From contig MU832017.1 in NCBI GenBank assembly GCA_029204225.1, positions 1 to 64,000 on the forward strand: a stretch of DNA of 64,000 nucleotides, read 5' to 3'. Made by a program: the position numbers and the translations under genes. A model generated the notes under the pieces. That model ran no database searches, had not been told where the DNA came from, and saw only the letters and a program-made list of their open reading frames with translations. Positions 22,656 to 33,030 of this stretch are shown here, piece after piece; position 1 is the first letter of the stretch, and each line of letters begins with the position of its first letter. Source of the DNA: Diphasiastrum complanatum. Lineage: Eukaryota; Streptophyta; Lycopodiopsida; Lycopodiales; Lycopodiaceae.

Positions 22656-23724
22656 TGCTACATACCTATGTAACTAACAGTACCTCAGACCCCTATTAGT
22701 CCATTTAGTGTTGGGGGCTACATGGCAAGATACCCTTAGGATTAAGGGTATGTTCCCTTGGATAAGGACAAGCAAGTGACTATACCTTAGTCAGAGGTAT
22801 GGAGTCATAAGACCCTTGGATAAGAATTACCTTTTGGATTAAGAGTAGGTACCTTAGATAAGGGTACTAGTGTCCTTGATTAAGGGCAGGTAGGTGTTTA
22901 TGCCTTGGATGGAGGTATGGAACCTAGAAAGGTCTTAGAAAGTGATTGGATGACTATATTTCTAAACCTTGGGCCTCAACCTTGAACCATATCACTTTAT
23001 TGGTCTTGGATCAAAGTACACAAACACAACTTGGGCAATGAGTCCTAGTAGGAGGGCGCCCTCCTAAAGGGTCCATTGAGTTTCAAGTTCCATAAGAATA
23101 GTAATCAAAGAGTCATAAGTTATGGAAGATGTCTGATGACCTTCCATAAGCCTACGAAGGCTCTTGAACTCCTCTAGGCCTCTCTCTCTCTCATTGGATG
23201 TGCATGGAATTCCATAGTGTATTGGAGAGAACTAAATGCCATCTATATAAGATGAGTAGGGCGCCCATTGGGAGGGAGAGAGATCTCTTTTGCTTACCTT
23301 GCTTATGCTCTAGTGTGGCTACTAGTGTGTAGAGTAATTCTTGTGTGTAGTATGCTAAGGGTTTAGATCTTGCTTATGGTATGGGACATAAGTAGGGTTT
23401 GGATCTTGAGTAAACTATGGTTTGTTGTGATATGCTTGTGATCTATTTATGGTTAGCAATGGGGTGCTAGATAGGTCTTGCTTAGAGCTTGGATCTAGCT
23501 ATGGTTGGGTGGTGAATACTTGAGGCCAGCTTGTTATCTTCCTTTGTGTTTAAGAGTAGGGACACGAGTGGAGGAGAGATCCTTGAGGCTTGCAGATCCT
23601 TACTTGCAGGTGGAGGCATCTTAACTTGGAGTTGAAGAAGCATCTTGGAGCTTACAGGTTGCTTGGAGGACATTTGGAGGCTCTACCTTGGATTTGGAGG
23701 ACTTCTCCTTTTTACTTGTTAAAA
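22656..23724 (+). repeat. 3' LTR of gypsy element G
   Basis: About 1.07 kb, starting TGCTACATACCTATGTAAC. The first 550 bp align with 61014-61600, and the last 390 bp with 24370-24757. It is full of 'cccttggataagg / attaagggta' variants (22730-22900). The 3' end is placed at about 23724 by comparison with 24757, where a primer site follows. Confidence 0.82.
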
Positions 23725-24369
23725 CTTGGCCCACTAACCACATGCACATGTGTGGGTCGCGTATTGGAATCCCACCCCCAACCGCATAGCCACCCGCTTG
23801 TTCCTGACCCTCAAAAGGGCTGGTACTAGGGGATAGGAGACAATGTGCAATTGATTCTTATGAAGAGTAGAGTTTAAGGCCCCAGCTTGCTTATGGGACA
23901 TTTAGGAGCACTCAGGCACTTTCACGCATTCACACAGGCATACACAGCCTCTGTGCGTGGCTTGACCAACAGTCCCGCAACAAGCGACCCGTAATGACTC
24001 CTAAGCAAATCACTTATGATTCTTTGCAAGCATTTTTGTGATGACCCATAAGCAGATCGCTTACAATTCTTTGCGATTATTTGTTGGATAGGTTTCCAAA
24101 ATTCACCTGCTCTGATAAGAGGTCCCTATTAATGTTGAAGATGTCCTTAAATCCAAGAAGAGCAAGTTGTATCTAATGAATGTGATCTTGTTGATCCAAT
24201 TACCACAAGAGAGCAAAGCCTTGACAATGATAGGCATGAACCAATTTTCACAAGAGACCAATGCCTTGAGAAAGATTGAGAACCTCGATAAGGTATATGA
24301 GGTTGTTGTGGTACAATATTAATTAATGTATGAGGTTGTAACTATTAAACATATTTTACACTCACAGTT
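23725..24369. other. No gene recognised
   Basis: About 640 bp between two G-family LTR copies. Contains an imperfect local duplication (24000-24100, 'gcaaatcacttatgattctttgc' type) and no coding signal. Confidence 0.5.
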
Positions 24370-24757
24370 CTAGCTTATTTGTATGCTTGAGGTTTGGATC
24401 TTGCTTATGGTATGGGACATAAGTAGGGTTTGGATCTTGAGTATGCTATGGAGTGTTGTGGTATGCTTGTGATTTGTTTATGGTTAGCAAGGGGGTGCTA
24501 GATAGGTCTTGCTTGGATCTTGGATCTAGCTATGGTTGGGTGGTGAATACTTGAGGCCAGCTTGTTATCTATCTTTGTATTTAAAGAGTAGGGGCACAAG
24601 TGGAGGAGAGATCCTTGGAGGCTTGCAGATCCTTACTTGCAGGTGGAGGCATCCTAGCTTGGAGTTGGGGAGCATCTTGAAGCTTGCAGGTTGCTTGGAG
24701 GATATTTGGAGGCTCTACCTTGGATTTGGAGGACTTCCTCACCTCTACTTGTAAAAA
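24370..24757 (+). repeat. Truncated 5' LTR of a second G-family element
   Basis: Aligns with 23340-23724 at roughly 90 percent by eye, from 'ggatcttgcttatggtatgg' to 'ggaggactt'. It is followed immediately by a primer binding site, so this is the 3' part of a 5' LTR belonging to a separate insertion. Confidence 0.78.
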
Positions 24758-24769
24758 TGGTATCAGAGC
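24758..24769 (+). other. Primer binding site, initiator tRNA-Met type
   Basis: TGGTATCAGAGC follows the LTR end directly. Plant chromoviruses commonly use this primer, which agrees with the chromodomain in element G of the same family. The downstream 24770-25320 has no recognisable gag. Confidence 0.82.
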
Positions 24770-25329
24770 TAGACAAAAAAAAGGTAACCTTTCTAACCTT
24801 CTTCAAGTTCTATTAAGATCACCAACTAAAATTTTTTTTGGGGAAGATTATAGGCTTTTCTAGTTGTAGGAAGCTTGTAGTTGAAGTACCCAATGCTCTT
24901 TGGAAGAGAGTAGTGATGCTTACATTAGGGGAAATATGGGCTCAAAATGGGTCCTTTAAAAAATTTCACTTTAGAGAGAGGTTACGTAGAGAGAGAATGC
25001 AAACCGGTAACTTATGGGCGTCATTTTTCGAGTTTTCAGCCTTGCCCGATGTTTAACTAGTATGGTTAACTTTAGATAATAGTTAGTTTAGCATGAAATG
25101 TAATAACTTCTCTTTATGCTCGTTCCCAAATTCGGGACTAGAGCTTTAAGACTGAATATCTTGGTGTGCTCAATGCAAAATCTGAAGCGGGAGAGGCAAA
25201 ACTTTTGAAATCGTTGTATGCTTATAGTGAAATATGAGGCGGGACGATTTTTCAATGCAACATAAACATTACAAAAGTAAGGAATGCTAGATTTATTCAT
25301 ATTGATTTACTGTAGGTAGATTCATTTAC

Positions 25330-27968
25330 ATGATTGTAGCTTTAACAATGGCAATGTTCCATTTGCATGTTGCTCTTCCAATGGAATGCACTCCAATTAT
25401 TAAGAAAAATGCAAAAGTTGTAGAGAATGTTGCAGCAATAGTTAGAGAATTGAGAATGAATAATCATATGAATATAGATTTGTGGGTGGATGGATCAATT
25501 TATCCTAATGATCCAGCTACCAATTTGTGTCCAGATTTTAAATTTGTAACTCACCTTCTCAAATATGTATGTGAAGGAAATAGTGGATTACTTGGATATT
25601 GTCAAAGATTGTGAGATATTGGAATGCATAGCATATCTTGTCTGAATCAACAATTACAGTTTGCTAATCAACAATTGCAACGTGCAAATCAATAATTGCT
25701 TCATTATGTGCAACACACTAGTGCTGAAAACAATGCACTCAAGAATGCTATGTCAGAGTTGAATGCTACTGTCACTACTCTTTGAGGATCAAACCAAGAA
25801 ATGCTAGAATCCATGGAAAAGTTGCGATCCGAGAGTTTAAAATCTGTTGTTGATCTAAAAGTTATCAATAAGACAATGATGAAGAGAAAAAAAAAAAAGA
25901 GTACCGATGAAGAATATTGATGACCTATCTACACATAGCGGCAATCAGAAAAAAAGAATCCGAGCATTCAAGTATGTTGTCATCTAAACTGTTTATTTGA
26001 TTTGTATATGTCATTTAAGTTTGATTTGCACTTGATAACATGGATTATTTATTTATTAAACATAATTTGAGTTTCATATGTTTGTTGTAGATCATGTTTG
26101 GTGGCAAAGAACTATTTAATAGATCGTTCATGCATTGGATCATCTTTAAGTCATGTTTTACCAAGAAAGTCAACAAAGGAAATGATAAAAAATGCTCGAT
26201 TTGAAAAAATGAAAATTGAAATTGTAGAGACTGTTTTGATTAAGGTTCAATCATACTTGGATGCGAATGTAATACAAGGTGCATGTGATGTACCTGGAAT
26301 TAGCATAAATGCTTATTCTACTTTTTTTAGAATAGTTAAAGAAGCTTTTCCCCAAGTGATAGTGAAGAAAATTAATCTTCCGCATCCATATCGGGTAAGA
26401 TTAGCTAGAAATTTTTATAATGACGGAATGTTCAAAGTAGTTGGCCAACCACTTCATATAATTGAATTATACAAATCAGAATGTGGTGAGCTCAATTACA
26501 ATGACTGCAATAATATTTTCCTTGATATTGAAAATGTTCTAAAATACATTATTCGATTCTATAAACTAAACAAACATCAAGTAAATGAAAAGATCATTAT
26601 TATAATAAAATTGGATGAATCTGAAATCATCAAGGGTCAAAAGTTGGAGCGTGTGAGTGTCACTTTGATGAACAAAATTTTAGATACAGATGATCAAACG
26701 TTTAGTGTTCAATCGGAAAATCACATATGGTGGTTGGCAGCATTTCAGGTATACATTTCAATTTTCATTTAGAATATGTATAATAACAATTCATACCTTG
26801 CTAGGTTTTATTGACATGTGATGCATTACTTGTTTCTCTACAGGTCTTGAAAGAGGACCATAAAATACTATCATGGATATTTTCAAGAACAAACTATGGC
26901 GAGATTATAAAGAGACATTTGGAGAGTGAGAAATTTACAGTCGAAAACCTTGGAAGTTTTCAAATTCAATGGAACCTTGCAGGGGATTTGAAAACTTTAA
27001 AATGTAAGTATAATGTCTCTCATGGGGCAACATCAAAGCATCCATGTCTTTATTGCATGAAGGATTGCTACAATATGGATTTGGGACGATCAACAAACAC
27101 TGGCCCAACACGAGAAGCTGAAGATCCAAATATGAAAAGTTTTCTGCCAATTCCATTAAAATATGTTCACATATGCACATTGCATACTGAGGTTCGTATT
27201 ATTGAAAAACTAATTTACCTGCATATTCTACTAGCATGGAATCATAAACCAGAGTCAGTGGATAAAGCAACAATTAGGAGGTTGGAAATCGTTCTCTCAA
27301 ATGCAGGACTACATAAAGGGAAGGTCACAATTGAAAAAAGTGACAGACTCTCAGGGAAAAAAGGAAACGTTCCTAATAAGCCATCAATTGGAGGTGCTAA
27401 AGCAAGAAGATTTTTATCCAATCACACATGCAAAGAGTAGTGTGAGATACGAAATTTGGAGAGAAATTGTTCAAGCCACACGAACATTGGAAGGAAGTAA
27501 TCGAGTGGAAAAGGGACAAGTGTGGACCAACTTAGACAAACTCACAGGTGTTATCAGGAAAGAAAGCTTATCATAAGAAGATATGAGGACTTTGCAAAAT
27601 CATTGCACCACATTTGTAAAATCTATACATGATTGTTGGGGAAAAGACAACGTTACTCATTACATGGTGCTAATCTATATCATTATCTGGTACTTTTCTC
27701 ATTCAGGCTTATATTTTTTTCTACTGATGTAACTAATCAAAACTATTGTTTGTAGCACATCTTTCTTCATCATGCAACTTATTTTGCAAAGGAATATGGG
27801 AGCTTAAGTATTTGCTCATCACATGGCATGGAAAAACCTCATTGGCAAGCAAGGGGAGCATTTCATAGAGCAACAAATCATGGAGGACACAATTCAAGAA
27901 ATAAATATTTAGTTCAACTTTTTCAGTGGTTTTACAGAAGAGCACAATTTAGATATCGCCAAGTATTA
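25330..27968 (+). pseudogene. Decayed multi-exon transposase-like gene
   Basis: Four coding stretches can be linked by three GT-AG introns: 25972-26090, 26749-26843 and about 27690-27755. Exon 1 (from ATG 25330) has a LWVDGSIYPNDPATN segment and then a coiled coil of the type QQLQFANQQLQRANQ, broken by three stops. Exon 2 (26091-26748) is clean and has KLDESEIIKG near 26608. Exon 3 has WNLAGDLKTLK (26969), PCLYCMKDC with a CXXC, and CTLHTEVRIIEKL, then a frameshift near 27400. Exon 4 (27756-27968) reads SSHGMEKPHW, ARGAFHRATNHGGHNS. The D...GDLK...CXXC...H...E order resembles DDE transposases with a zinc-binding insert; I recall similar multicopy proteins in cnidarians and amphibians but cannot name the superfamily. 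No terminal inverted repeats were identified. Confidence 0.55.
26749..26843 (+). other. Intron 2 of the transposase-like gene
   Basis: 95 bp with GTATAC at the donor and CTCTACAG at the acceptor. Removing it joins two long frames in phase (…WLAAFQ to VLKEDHK…), while read-through hits a stop at once. This is good support that the gene was once spliced. Confidence 0.75.
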
Positions 27969-28046
27969 TGATATTTCGAAAGACATTCAAATTCATTACA
28001 AAAGAGAGATCCTTGTAATATATCAAAAATCTATTACAAAAATTAT

Positions 28047-28295
28047 TTAATTATCATCATCATCCTCTTCAAGATTCAGACGGATGGTATTGTCGTGAAG
28101 GAATAATTTCTTTTCATATGAATCCAAAAATTCTAAATTTTTTCTCTTGCTCATATCAATGTAACCCGAATAAAGGGCCATTGCAGATGATCTTTTGGTA
28201 GTCTCATTGGGAGTATAACCCAATATCTTAATAGCCAAATCTCTCTTCACCCTGTGGCAGACGATGTATTTGCTGTATTTGGACTGCGCGTTCAA
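28047..28295 (-). CDS. Small ORF with acidic C-terminus, unknown
   Basis: 82 codons with ATG start at 28293-28295: an N-terminal basic part (VCHRVKRDLAIK), SGYIDMSKRKNLEFLDSYEKK, and an end of EEDDDDN. It runs opposite to the transposase-like gene, 80 bp beyond it. It could be an exon of an accessory gene of the same transposon or a chance frame. No family is recognised and there is no second copy in the window to compare. Confidence 0.2.
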   Translation of the reverse strand: MNAQSKYSKYIVCHRVKRDLAIKILGYTPNETTKRSSAMALYSGYIDMSKRKNLEFLDSYEKKLFLHDNTIRLNLEEDDDDN

Positions 28296-28354
28296 ATCGC
28301 TATTCTAGGACCAAAATATTTTCAAATTTTTTGAAACTATTGGACCCTATATGC

Positions 28355-28431
28355 ATGATCAAAGCTTGATTCGGAAGACTCTTCATACTGGTCAAAGTTA
28401 TGCAGAATCTATCGAATCAAGCTCTGATCAT
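28355..28431. repeat. Inverted repeat, 19-bp arms
   Basis: ATGATCAAAGCTTGATTCG (28355-28373) and the reverse complement of 28413-28431 (ATGATCAGAGCTTGATTCG) differ at one base, with a 39-bp spacer. It lies between the transposase-like gene and the histone-like ORF. Confidence 0.8.
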
Positions 28432-29023
28432 TCATGTTGCGTCCAATATCGAATCAGCGCATGAGAATACATACTATGGTTGTCAAATCCTTTATATGCG
28501 CGTTGATTAGCTATCGGGTGAAAATTTGGCCTTTGGAATTTTTCAAAATTATAATTATTGGATATAAAAAAAGGTCGTATATTTAAAGCTTAACGTTGTC
28601 AATTTCAGCATTAAATGGTAGAAGTGTGAATAATTGTAGATGTGACCATACTTTATTTGAAATTAGTTCTGGTTAATTCGATATGGACTAATCATTTTGA
28701 TGACTGATGGATATTTAGATTGATTCGATTGACAAGCCTCTGAGTAATCATAATTGTAATACAAGCCACCATGTTTGCAAACCACCATGTTTATAATCAT
28801 TTCTGATTTTCTCTATATATATTAATCGACAACGCTGAAATTTTTTTGCTTATAGTTATTTGTATCCATGCGATATCAATTCAACACGTTCGAAAACAAT
28901 TTTCTTCAATCCGTTCCTACTCACTCGCGCCCATCCGCTACCAGTGTATCGCTTTGACGTGCCCGACCTGAGGTCTGATCCTGAAATCAACATTATCGCG
29001 CGCTGATCTGCTGCTACACAGTA
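28432..29023 (+). other. Upstream region of the histone H3-like ORF
   Basis: No coding sequence seen. A TATA-like TATATATATTA lies at 28814-28824, about 200 bp before the start codon. The plant histone octamer CGCGGATC is not present in exact form; the nearest is CGCGCGCTGATC at 28997-29008. Confidence 0.4.
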
Positions 29024-29341
29024 ATGGCACGGACCAAGCAGACAGCACGAGGGCATTCAGGTGGAATACCAATTTCAGGTGCGGGTCAGGAAAATCCACA
29101 ACCACCACCTCGTCCACCATCACCTCCTCCTAGGCCAAGGGGCAGAAAAAGAGACCCACCCTGGCTCAAGGATATTCAAAATCTTCAAAAGACAAATAAC
29201 CTTCTGATTTCGAAATCTCACATACAGAAGTCCATCAGGCAGGTGACAAGAAGTCTATCTGCAGATGTGAGATGGGCAGTAATGGCAATTGAGGTGCTGC
29301 ACACAACCTTTGCCACAACCAATCCAAACATGCGACATTAG
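29024..29341 (+). CDS. Histone H3-like protein, tail conserved, fold diverged and C-terminally short
   Basis: 105 codons from ATG 29024, no intron. Residues 1-9 (MARTKQTAR) are identical to the start of histone H3. H3 lysine 9 is then replaced by glycine, and GG is kept at 13-14. Residues 25-46 are a proline/arginine-rich linker (PPPRPPSPPPRPRGRKRD). Residues 48-62, LKDIQNLQKTNNLLI, match the H3/CENH3 alpha-N helix pattern (L.EI...QK.T.LLI). 65-79 fit alpha-1, and DVRWAVMAIEVLHTTF (81-96) fits loop 1/alpha-2 with a three-residue gap. The end FATTNPNMRH parallels FEDTNLCAIH of H3 and then stops, so alpha-3 is missing. QKTNNLLI is closer to CENH3 than to canonical H3. It may be a diverged H3/CENH3 copy, a retrocopy, or a tail mimic. 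Without alpha-3 a normal nucleosome role is doubtful. Confidence 0.6.
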   Translation: MARTKQTARGHSGGIPISGAGQENPQPPPRPPSPPPRPRGRKRDPPWLKDIQNLQKTNNLLISKSHIQKSIRQVTRSLSADVRWAVMAIEVLHTTFATTNPNMRH

Positions 29342-29528
29342 TTCACTTAGATTTGTTGCAGCAAAGCTTTGATCAGATCATCATCTAAACATATCCAAAT
29401 ATGCCAAGACAAGGACAATATAGACCAAGGCAATGAAGACCAAAAATACAACCGATATATACGAGACTTCAACAAGGGCAAAGTGCCCTAATCAGTAGTA
29501 AATGTGGTCTTTGGTCGATCCTCCTTCC
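29342..29528. other. Junction between the H3-like ORF and element H
   Basis: Short non-coding stretch. It includes ATGCCAAGACAAGG at 29401, which loosely recalls the IMPKDIQ codons of H3 but is out of position. Confidence 0.35.
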
Positions 29529-29888
29529 TTACGCATAGCCAAAGAAGCCATCACAGAAGCTGTAACGTTCTTGCCCAACGACCTGGTCTAGAATGGAATC
29601 TGTGAAGGGTAATGGGTGGTGATCCTTTTTTGTAGCAGCATTCGGCTTCTTGAAATCCTGAAAAATTTGAATCTTGCTAGTCTTCTTCTTTGAAACTACA
29701 ACAATCAGAGATACCCATTCACTACTTAAGATGGGATAGATAATACCCACCTTAAGGTGCTTGTTGAGTTCATCTTTTACCATCAAAGAGTAATTTGGAT
29801 TGAGATGATACTGTCTCTGTCGGACGAGTACAACATCTTCTTTAAGATCAATGCGGTGCTTGCCAAATTCAACAGGTATTTCCTTCAA
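29529..29888 (-). pseudogene. Gypsy reverse transcriptase N-terminal part (element H)
   Basis: About 118 codons: GKHRIDLKEDVVLVRQRQYH, LNKHLKVGIIYPI, SEWVSLIVVVSKKK, then KKDHHPLPFTDSILDQVVG and YSFCDGFFGY. These are the fingers and first palm blocks of a Ty3/gypsy RT, with the first catalytic aspartate (FCDGF). The frame and the similarity end at 29529, before the YLDD block. Confidence 0.85.
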
Positions 29889-29951
29889 ATCTTTGAGAGA
29901 CTATGCAAATACATCTTGGTACTCTTTCAACAGCTCGGTAAATTCTGCTAA

Positions 29952-30758
29952 TTAGGTCTCTCCAAGGGACTTAGAAATATGCACAAATTTTCCAGGTGCA
30001 AGTTCAATCAACTCAATAGAATCTAACAGAATTATACCTTCTGTCCTGGCCTGAAAATGGCCATGAATTTTGCATATCGTTGACTCCGTAGATTTATTCG
30101 TGTTGTCAGCCTGATCTTTATTTCCAAATTCTTGTTCGGAATCGTCAAATTCGTCATCTGTATCTTTATTATCTACATCAAAAATTTTACAATTTTGGTT
30201 TGCAACTTCTAATTCACTTACATCAGCGTCTGCATTGCAAACATTGAAGAATTCTTCTTCGCCATCTGATGAATCATTATTCTCATAGCATTTGAAATAA
30301 TTTACTTCGATGTTTGATGTATTTGAGAATATATTAAAATCATATGAAGAATCTTCTAAAGTAAAACTGGGGTCGGTCACAAGAGTTTCGCCTTCATATC
30401 TGTCATGACTCCAGGTAGTAATCTGTTCTTCTGGCTTACCATGATTATTTTTCTTGCCAGTCTAGAATCTTAGTTCTCTAGACTTCCAGTGTACACTTGC
30501 GTTAGTCTGATAAAGCCAAGGTTGTCCAATCAAAACATAGTAAGATGACAAACCAAGTGGTTTGATAATAATGAAGTTCATTGTAAAAGGTTTAGCTTGT
30601 ATGTATACAATCATGTCCTTCAATTCACCAATAGGCTTTCTTCGTATTGAGTTGGCCAATTTGATATTTCTTTGGGTTGGTTGAATATTAGTCAAACCCA
30701 AGGCATGAGCAGTGTCTTCAGTTATTATGTTGACACTTGAACCTGAGTCAGTTGGCAC
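29952..30758 (-). pseudogene. Acidic linker and aspartic protease (element H)
   Basis: 30462-30758 is a retropepsin-like frame with PTDSGSSVNIITEDTAHAL, the active-site D-S-G-S, and the later LIGQPWL segment that matches 'ILGRPWL'. After an in-frame stop, 29952-30380 is a strongly acidic stretch (DNKDTDDEFDDSEQEFG, GEEEFF) leading to PGKFVHIS just before the RT. The protease would mature the polyprotein. The active-site triad looks intact, but the flanking frame is not. Confidence 0.78.
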
Positions 30759-31061
30759 CTTTCCAATTAAGCATCTGGCAATTGTGACGTCAACTTATGG
30801 TGCACAAAGGTCTCCTAGATCAATAGATAATATGCCAACATCTAGCAAAAAAATTCATTTCTTCTTTTTAGGAGCAGAGAGACCTTTCAACTGCTTACAG
30901 TAGTAGTTGTTATCTGCCAACAATTGCTCAAAACTTATACTGGGATGAAGAGACCCAATATCAGTTATAATGTCATAGTCTTTCGTCTTTACTTTTGGGA
31001 TAGGCTTTTGTCAATAGTGGCCTCCGAAAGTTTTGTCCTCGTGATTTCCACATCCCTTTCC

Positions 31062-31612
31062 TCAAAGGTAACTTTTTTTTTTTGCAGCGGCTGTTTGTAA
31101 TTCAAAATTGATGATTTCTTTTGCTTTCGTAGAAATATCCTTTGAGAATAACTTGGCTGCATCACGATCATAATCGAGATCAGCTTTGAGATCTTCTTTT
31201 GTTATTGACTTGTTTAGGGATTTCTTTTTCGAAGACTTTCTCCATTTATTTAAAGTTACTCTCGTGTCAGGTTTCGAGGAGTTTTTGTTTCTCGTAGTTA
31301 CTTTAAATAGCTTCTCAACATCACTTGGCCAAGATTGGTCAACTATCTTTGATTGTTTGGCTTCGATGACATCAACCTTCTGTACAACAGCATCAGTCGA
31401 AGATTTTAATTTCGTATCAACAGTAGCAGTAGATGTAGCAATATTTTTTAGGTACTTTGGACGTGGCTTCAACGGTTGTGGACAGTCCGGATACTTGTGG
31501 CCAGGTTCTTTACAGTTTGAGCATAAAGGTATAAATTCGATCAACTTCCGTGGCTACGGACAGTTAGGCAAAAAATGTCCTAGTTCACCACAGTTATAAT
31601 AGTTTTCTGAAA
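31062..31612 (-). pseudogene. Gag zinc-knuckle region (element H)
   Basis: Two zinc knuckles: NCGELGHFLPNC (31560-31610), whose first cysteine is replaced by tyrosine, and a perfect CSNCKEPGHKYPDC (31500-31540). A TAG separates them. A lysine/serine-rich tail follows (NKWRKSSKKKSLNKSITKED, then TKAKEIINFELQTA) to about 31062. Element B interrupts this gag three codons upstream of the first knuckle. Confidence 0.8.
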
Positions 31613-31617
31613 TAGGT
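31613..31617 (+). repeat. Target site duplication of element B, left copy
   Basis: TAGGT immediately before the B LTR start. The right copy CAGGT is at 41721-41725. Confidence 0.65.
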
Positions 31618-31741
31618 TGTTGGGGGTATTCCCAACAAAGTGTAAATAAATAAAATCCTCCAATAAAATGTGTTGCGAGGGCATGGCATCCTGCGTGTAT
31701 AAGCCCATGGCCAATGAGCACACAATTGAAGTTGTAAATAA
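31618..31741 (+). repeat. 5' LTR remnant of element B
   Basis: Starts TGTTGGGGGTATTCCCAACA and follows the 3' LTR to 'gttgtaaataaa', then jumps straight into gag coding sequence. The first 20 bases form a hairpin-capable inverted repeat (TGTTGGG…CCCAACA). Confidence 0.88.
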
Positions 31742-32576
31742 ACCTGCTCCACCAGGGCCAGCCAATCAACAAGTGGCCCATGTAAACCTGACAGCAACAG
31801 AACAAGAATTGCAAATGTCACCTCAACCTGAGCAACAGCAGTGGTATGGACCAGATGAACCATTTATGGATCCTGCCATAAATGAATATGTTTTGACCTA
31901 TGCAGCTCTAACTCAACGTCAAGGTGGAAGAAATTACAGCTGCTACGGGTGCGGCGAGGGACACAGAATTGCAGAATGTCCCTACAAAGGACAATATACA
32001 GCCTCCTGCCAGGATTGTGGTTATGGACATTGTTTCAAGAATTGTCCATTTAAACCTGGAACCAGTGCACCTCTTAACCTCATTGCCATACAACAATCAG
32101 CAGTTCCAACAGGGATGCCAACGAAAGGTCAACACAACTACGCTCCTGTGTTAGTTGTTACGAGAGCACAAAAGAGGAAGGAAGTGGCTCCCTCACCACC
32201 ACCATCGATCATTGACGACCAACCCTTAACTTCAGTGCCATATCCAAATGTGAGGGAAGAGAGAAGACAATACCAGAAAATAAGACATTGGGTACAAAAA
32301 GCACAAGAGGAGGAAAAAGAGCAAGAACAAAACAATCCCACAGAACCTCCAGTCGGCGTCGAACGGGATCCGCTAACAGGTTCACCACTGCGCACTGATC
32401 AGAATGATCGGTTGCACCAACATGAACCACCTTCTCACATGGTGGAGCCTAAGGAACCACGCACTAAAAGGCTCACACTCTTGTTGTCAATCCACGTTAG
32501 TTTACCCCTCGGAGAACTACTGCAAATTGCACCACAAGCGAAGTTGAATGGGCCAAGGCAGATGAAGAGCCAGTAG
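31742..32576 (+). pseudogene. Gag C-terminal part with two short zinc knuckles (element B)
   Basis: An open frame of about 280 codons after the LTR junction. It has CYGCGEGHRIAEC and CQDCGYGHCFKNC, two knuckles that both have three residues between the second cysteine and the histidine (CX2CX3HX4C, not CX2CX4HX4C). A polar, charged region with a helix of the kind REERRQYQKIRHWVQKAQEE follows, ending at TAG 32574. Gag would bind and package RNA. The N-terminal capsid part is missing. Confidence 0.8.
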
Positions 32577-33030
32577 TGCCTAAGCCCATATATTGTGCGG
32601 GCTATGATGAAACAAGTAACGTCCTCCACATCGGAGCAGCATGGGAAAGTGAGGAACACAACATCACTTTGCCAATCAAACACAAGAGATATGAGGACGA
32701 GGCAGCAGTGGTAGATGGAGGATCGGGTGTCAATCTGATCTCCACTACTTTGTACAAAAAATGGGGATTACAAGGATTGAAGCTATCCAGATTCGCCATC
32801 AAGTTAGCAGATCAATCCTGTGTGAAACCAAAAGGTGTAGTTGCTGATATTCCCGTAAAGATAGCAAGCATGTAGTATGTGATTACTTTTATGGTCATGG
32901 ATATACCTGAATCTCCATCTGCATACCGTATTTTATTGGAAAGACCATGGTTGAGGGCTGCGCAAGTAGTACACAACTGAGGTATAGGGAAACTCACCTT
33001 TGAGAACAAAGAACAGGCTGTAAAGGTAGA
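32577..33030 (+). pseudogene. Aspartic protease (element B)
   Basis: Frame 32576-32875 with AAVVDGGSGVNLIST, a retropepsin active site in which D-[ST]-G is D-G-G. It continues over an in-frame TAG (32873-32875) into a segment ending RILLERPWLRAAQVVH, the 'iLGRpWL' block. DGG variants occur in Athila/Tat-like elements. Broken by a stop. Confidence 0.75.

Noticed and set aside
29395-29445. Remnant of the missing histone alpha-3 helix (ATGCCAAGACAAGGACA resembles IMPKD codons)
   Set aside because: Wrong spacing from the last matching residue and no reading frame joins it without several indels; left as a weak hint only.
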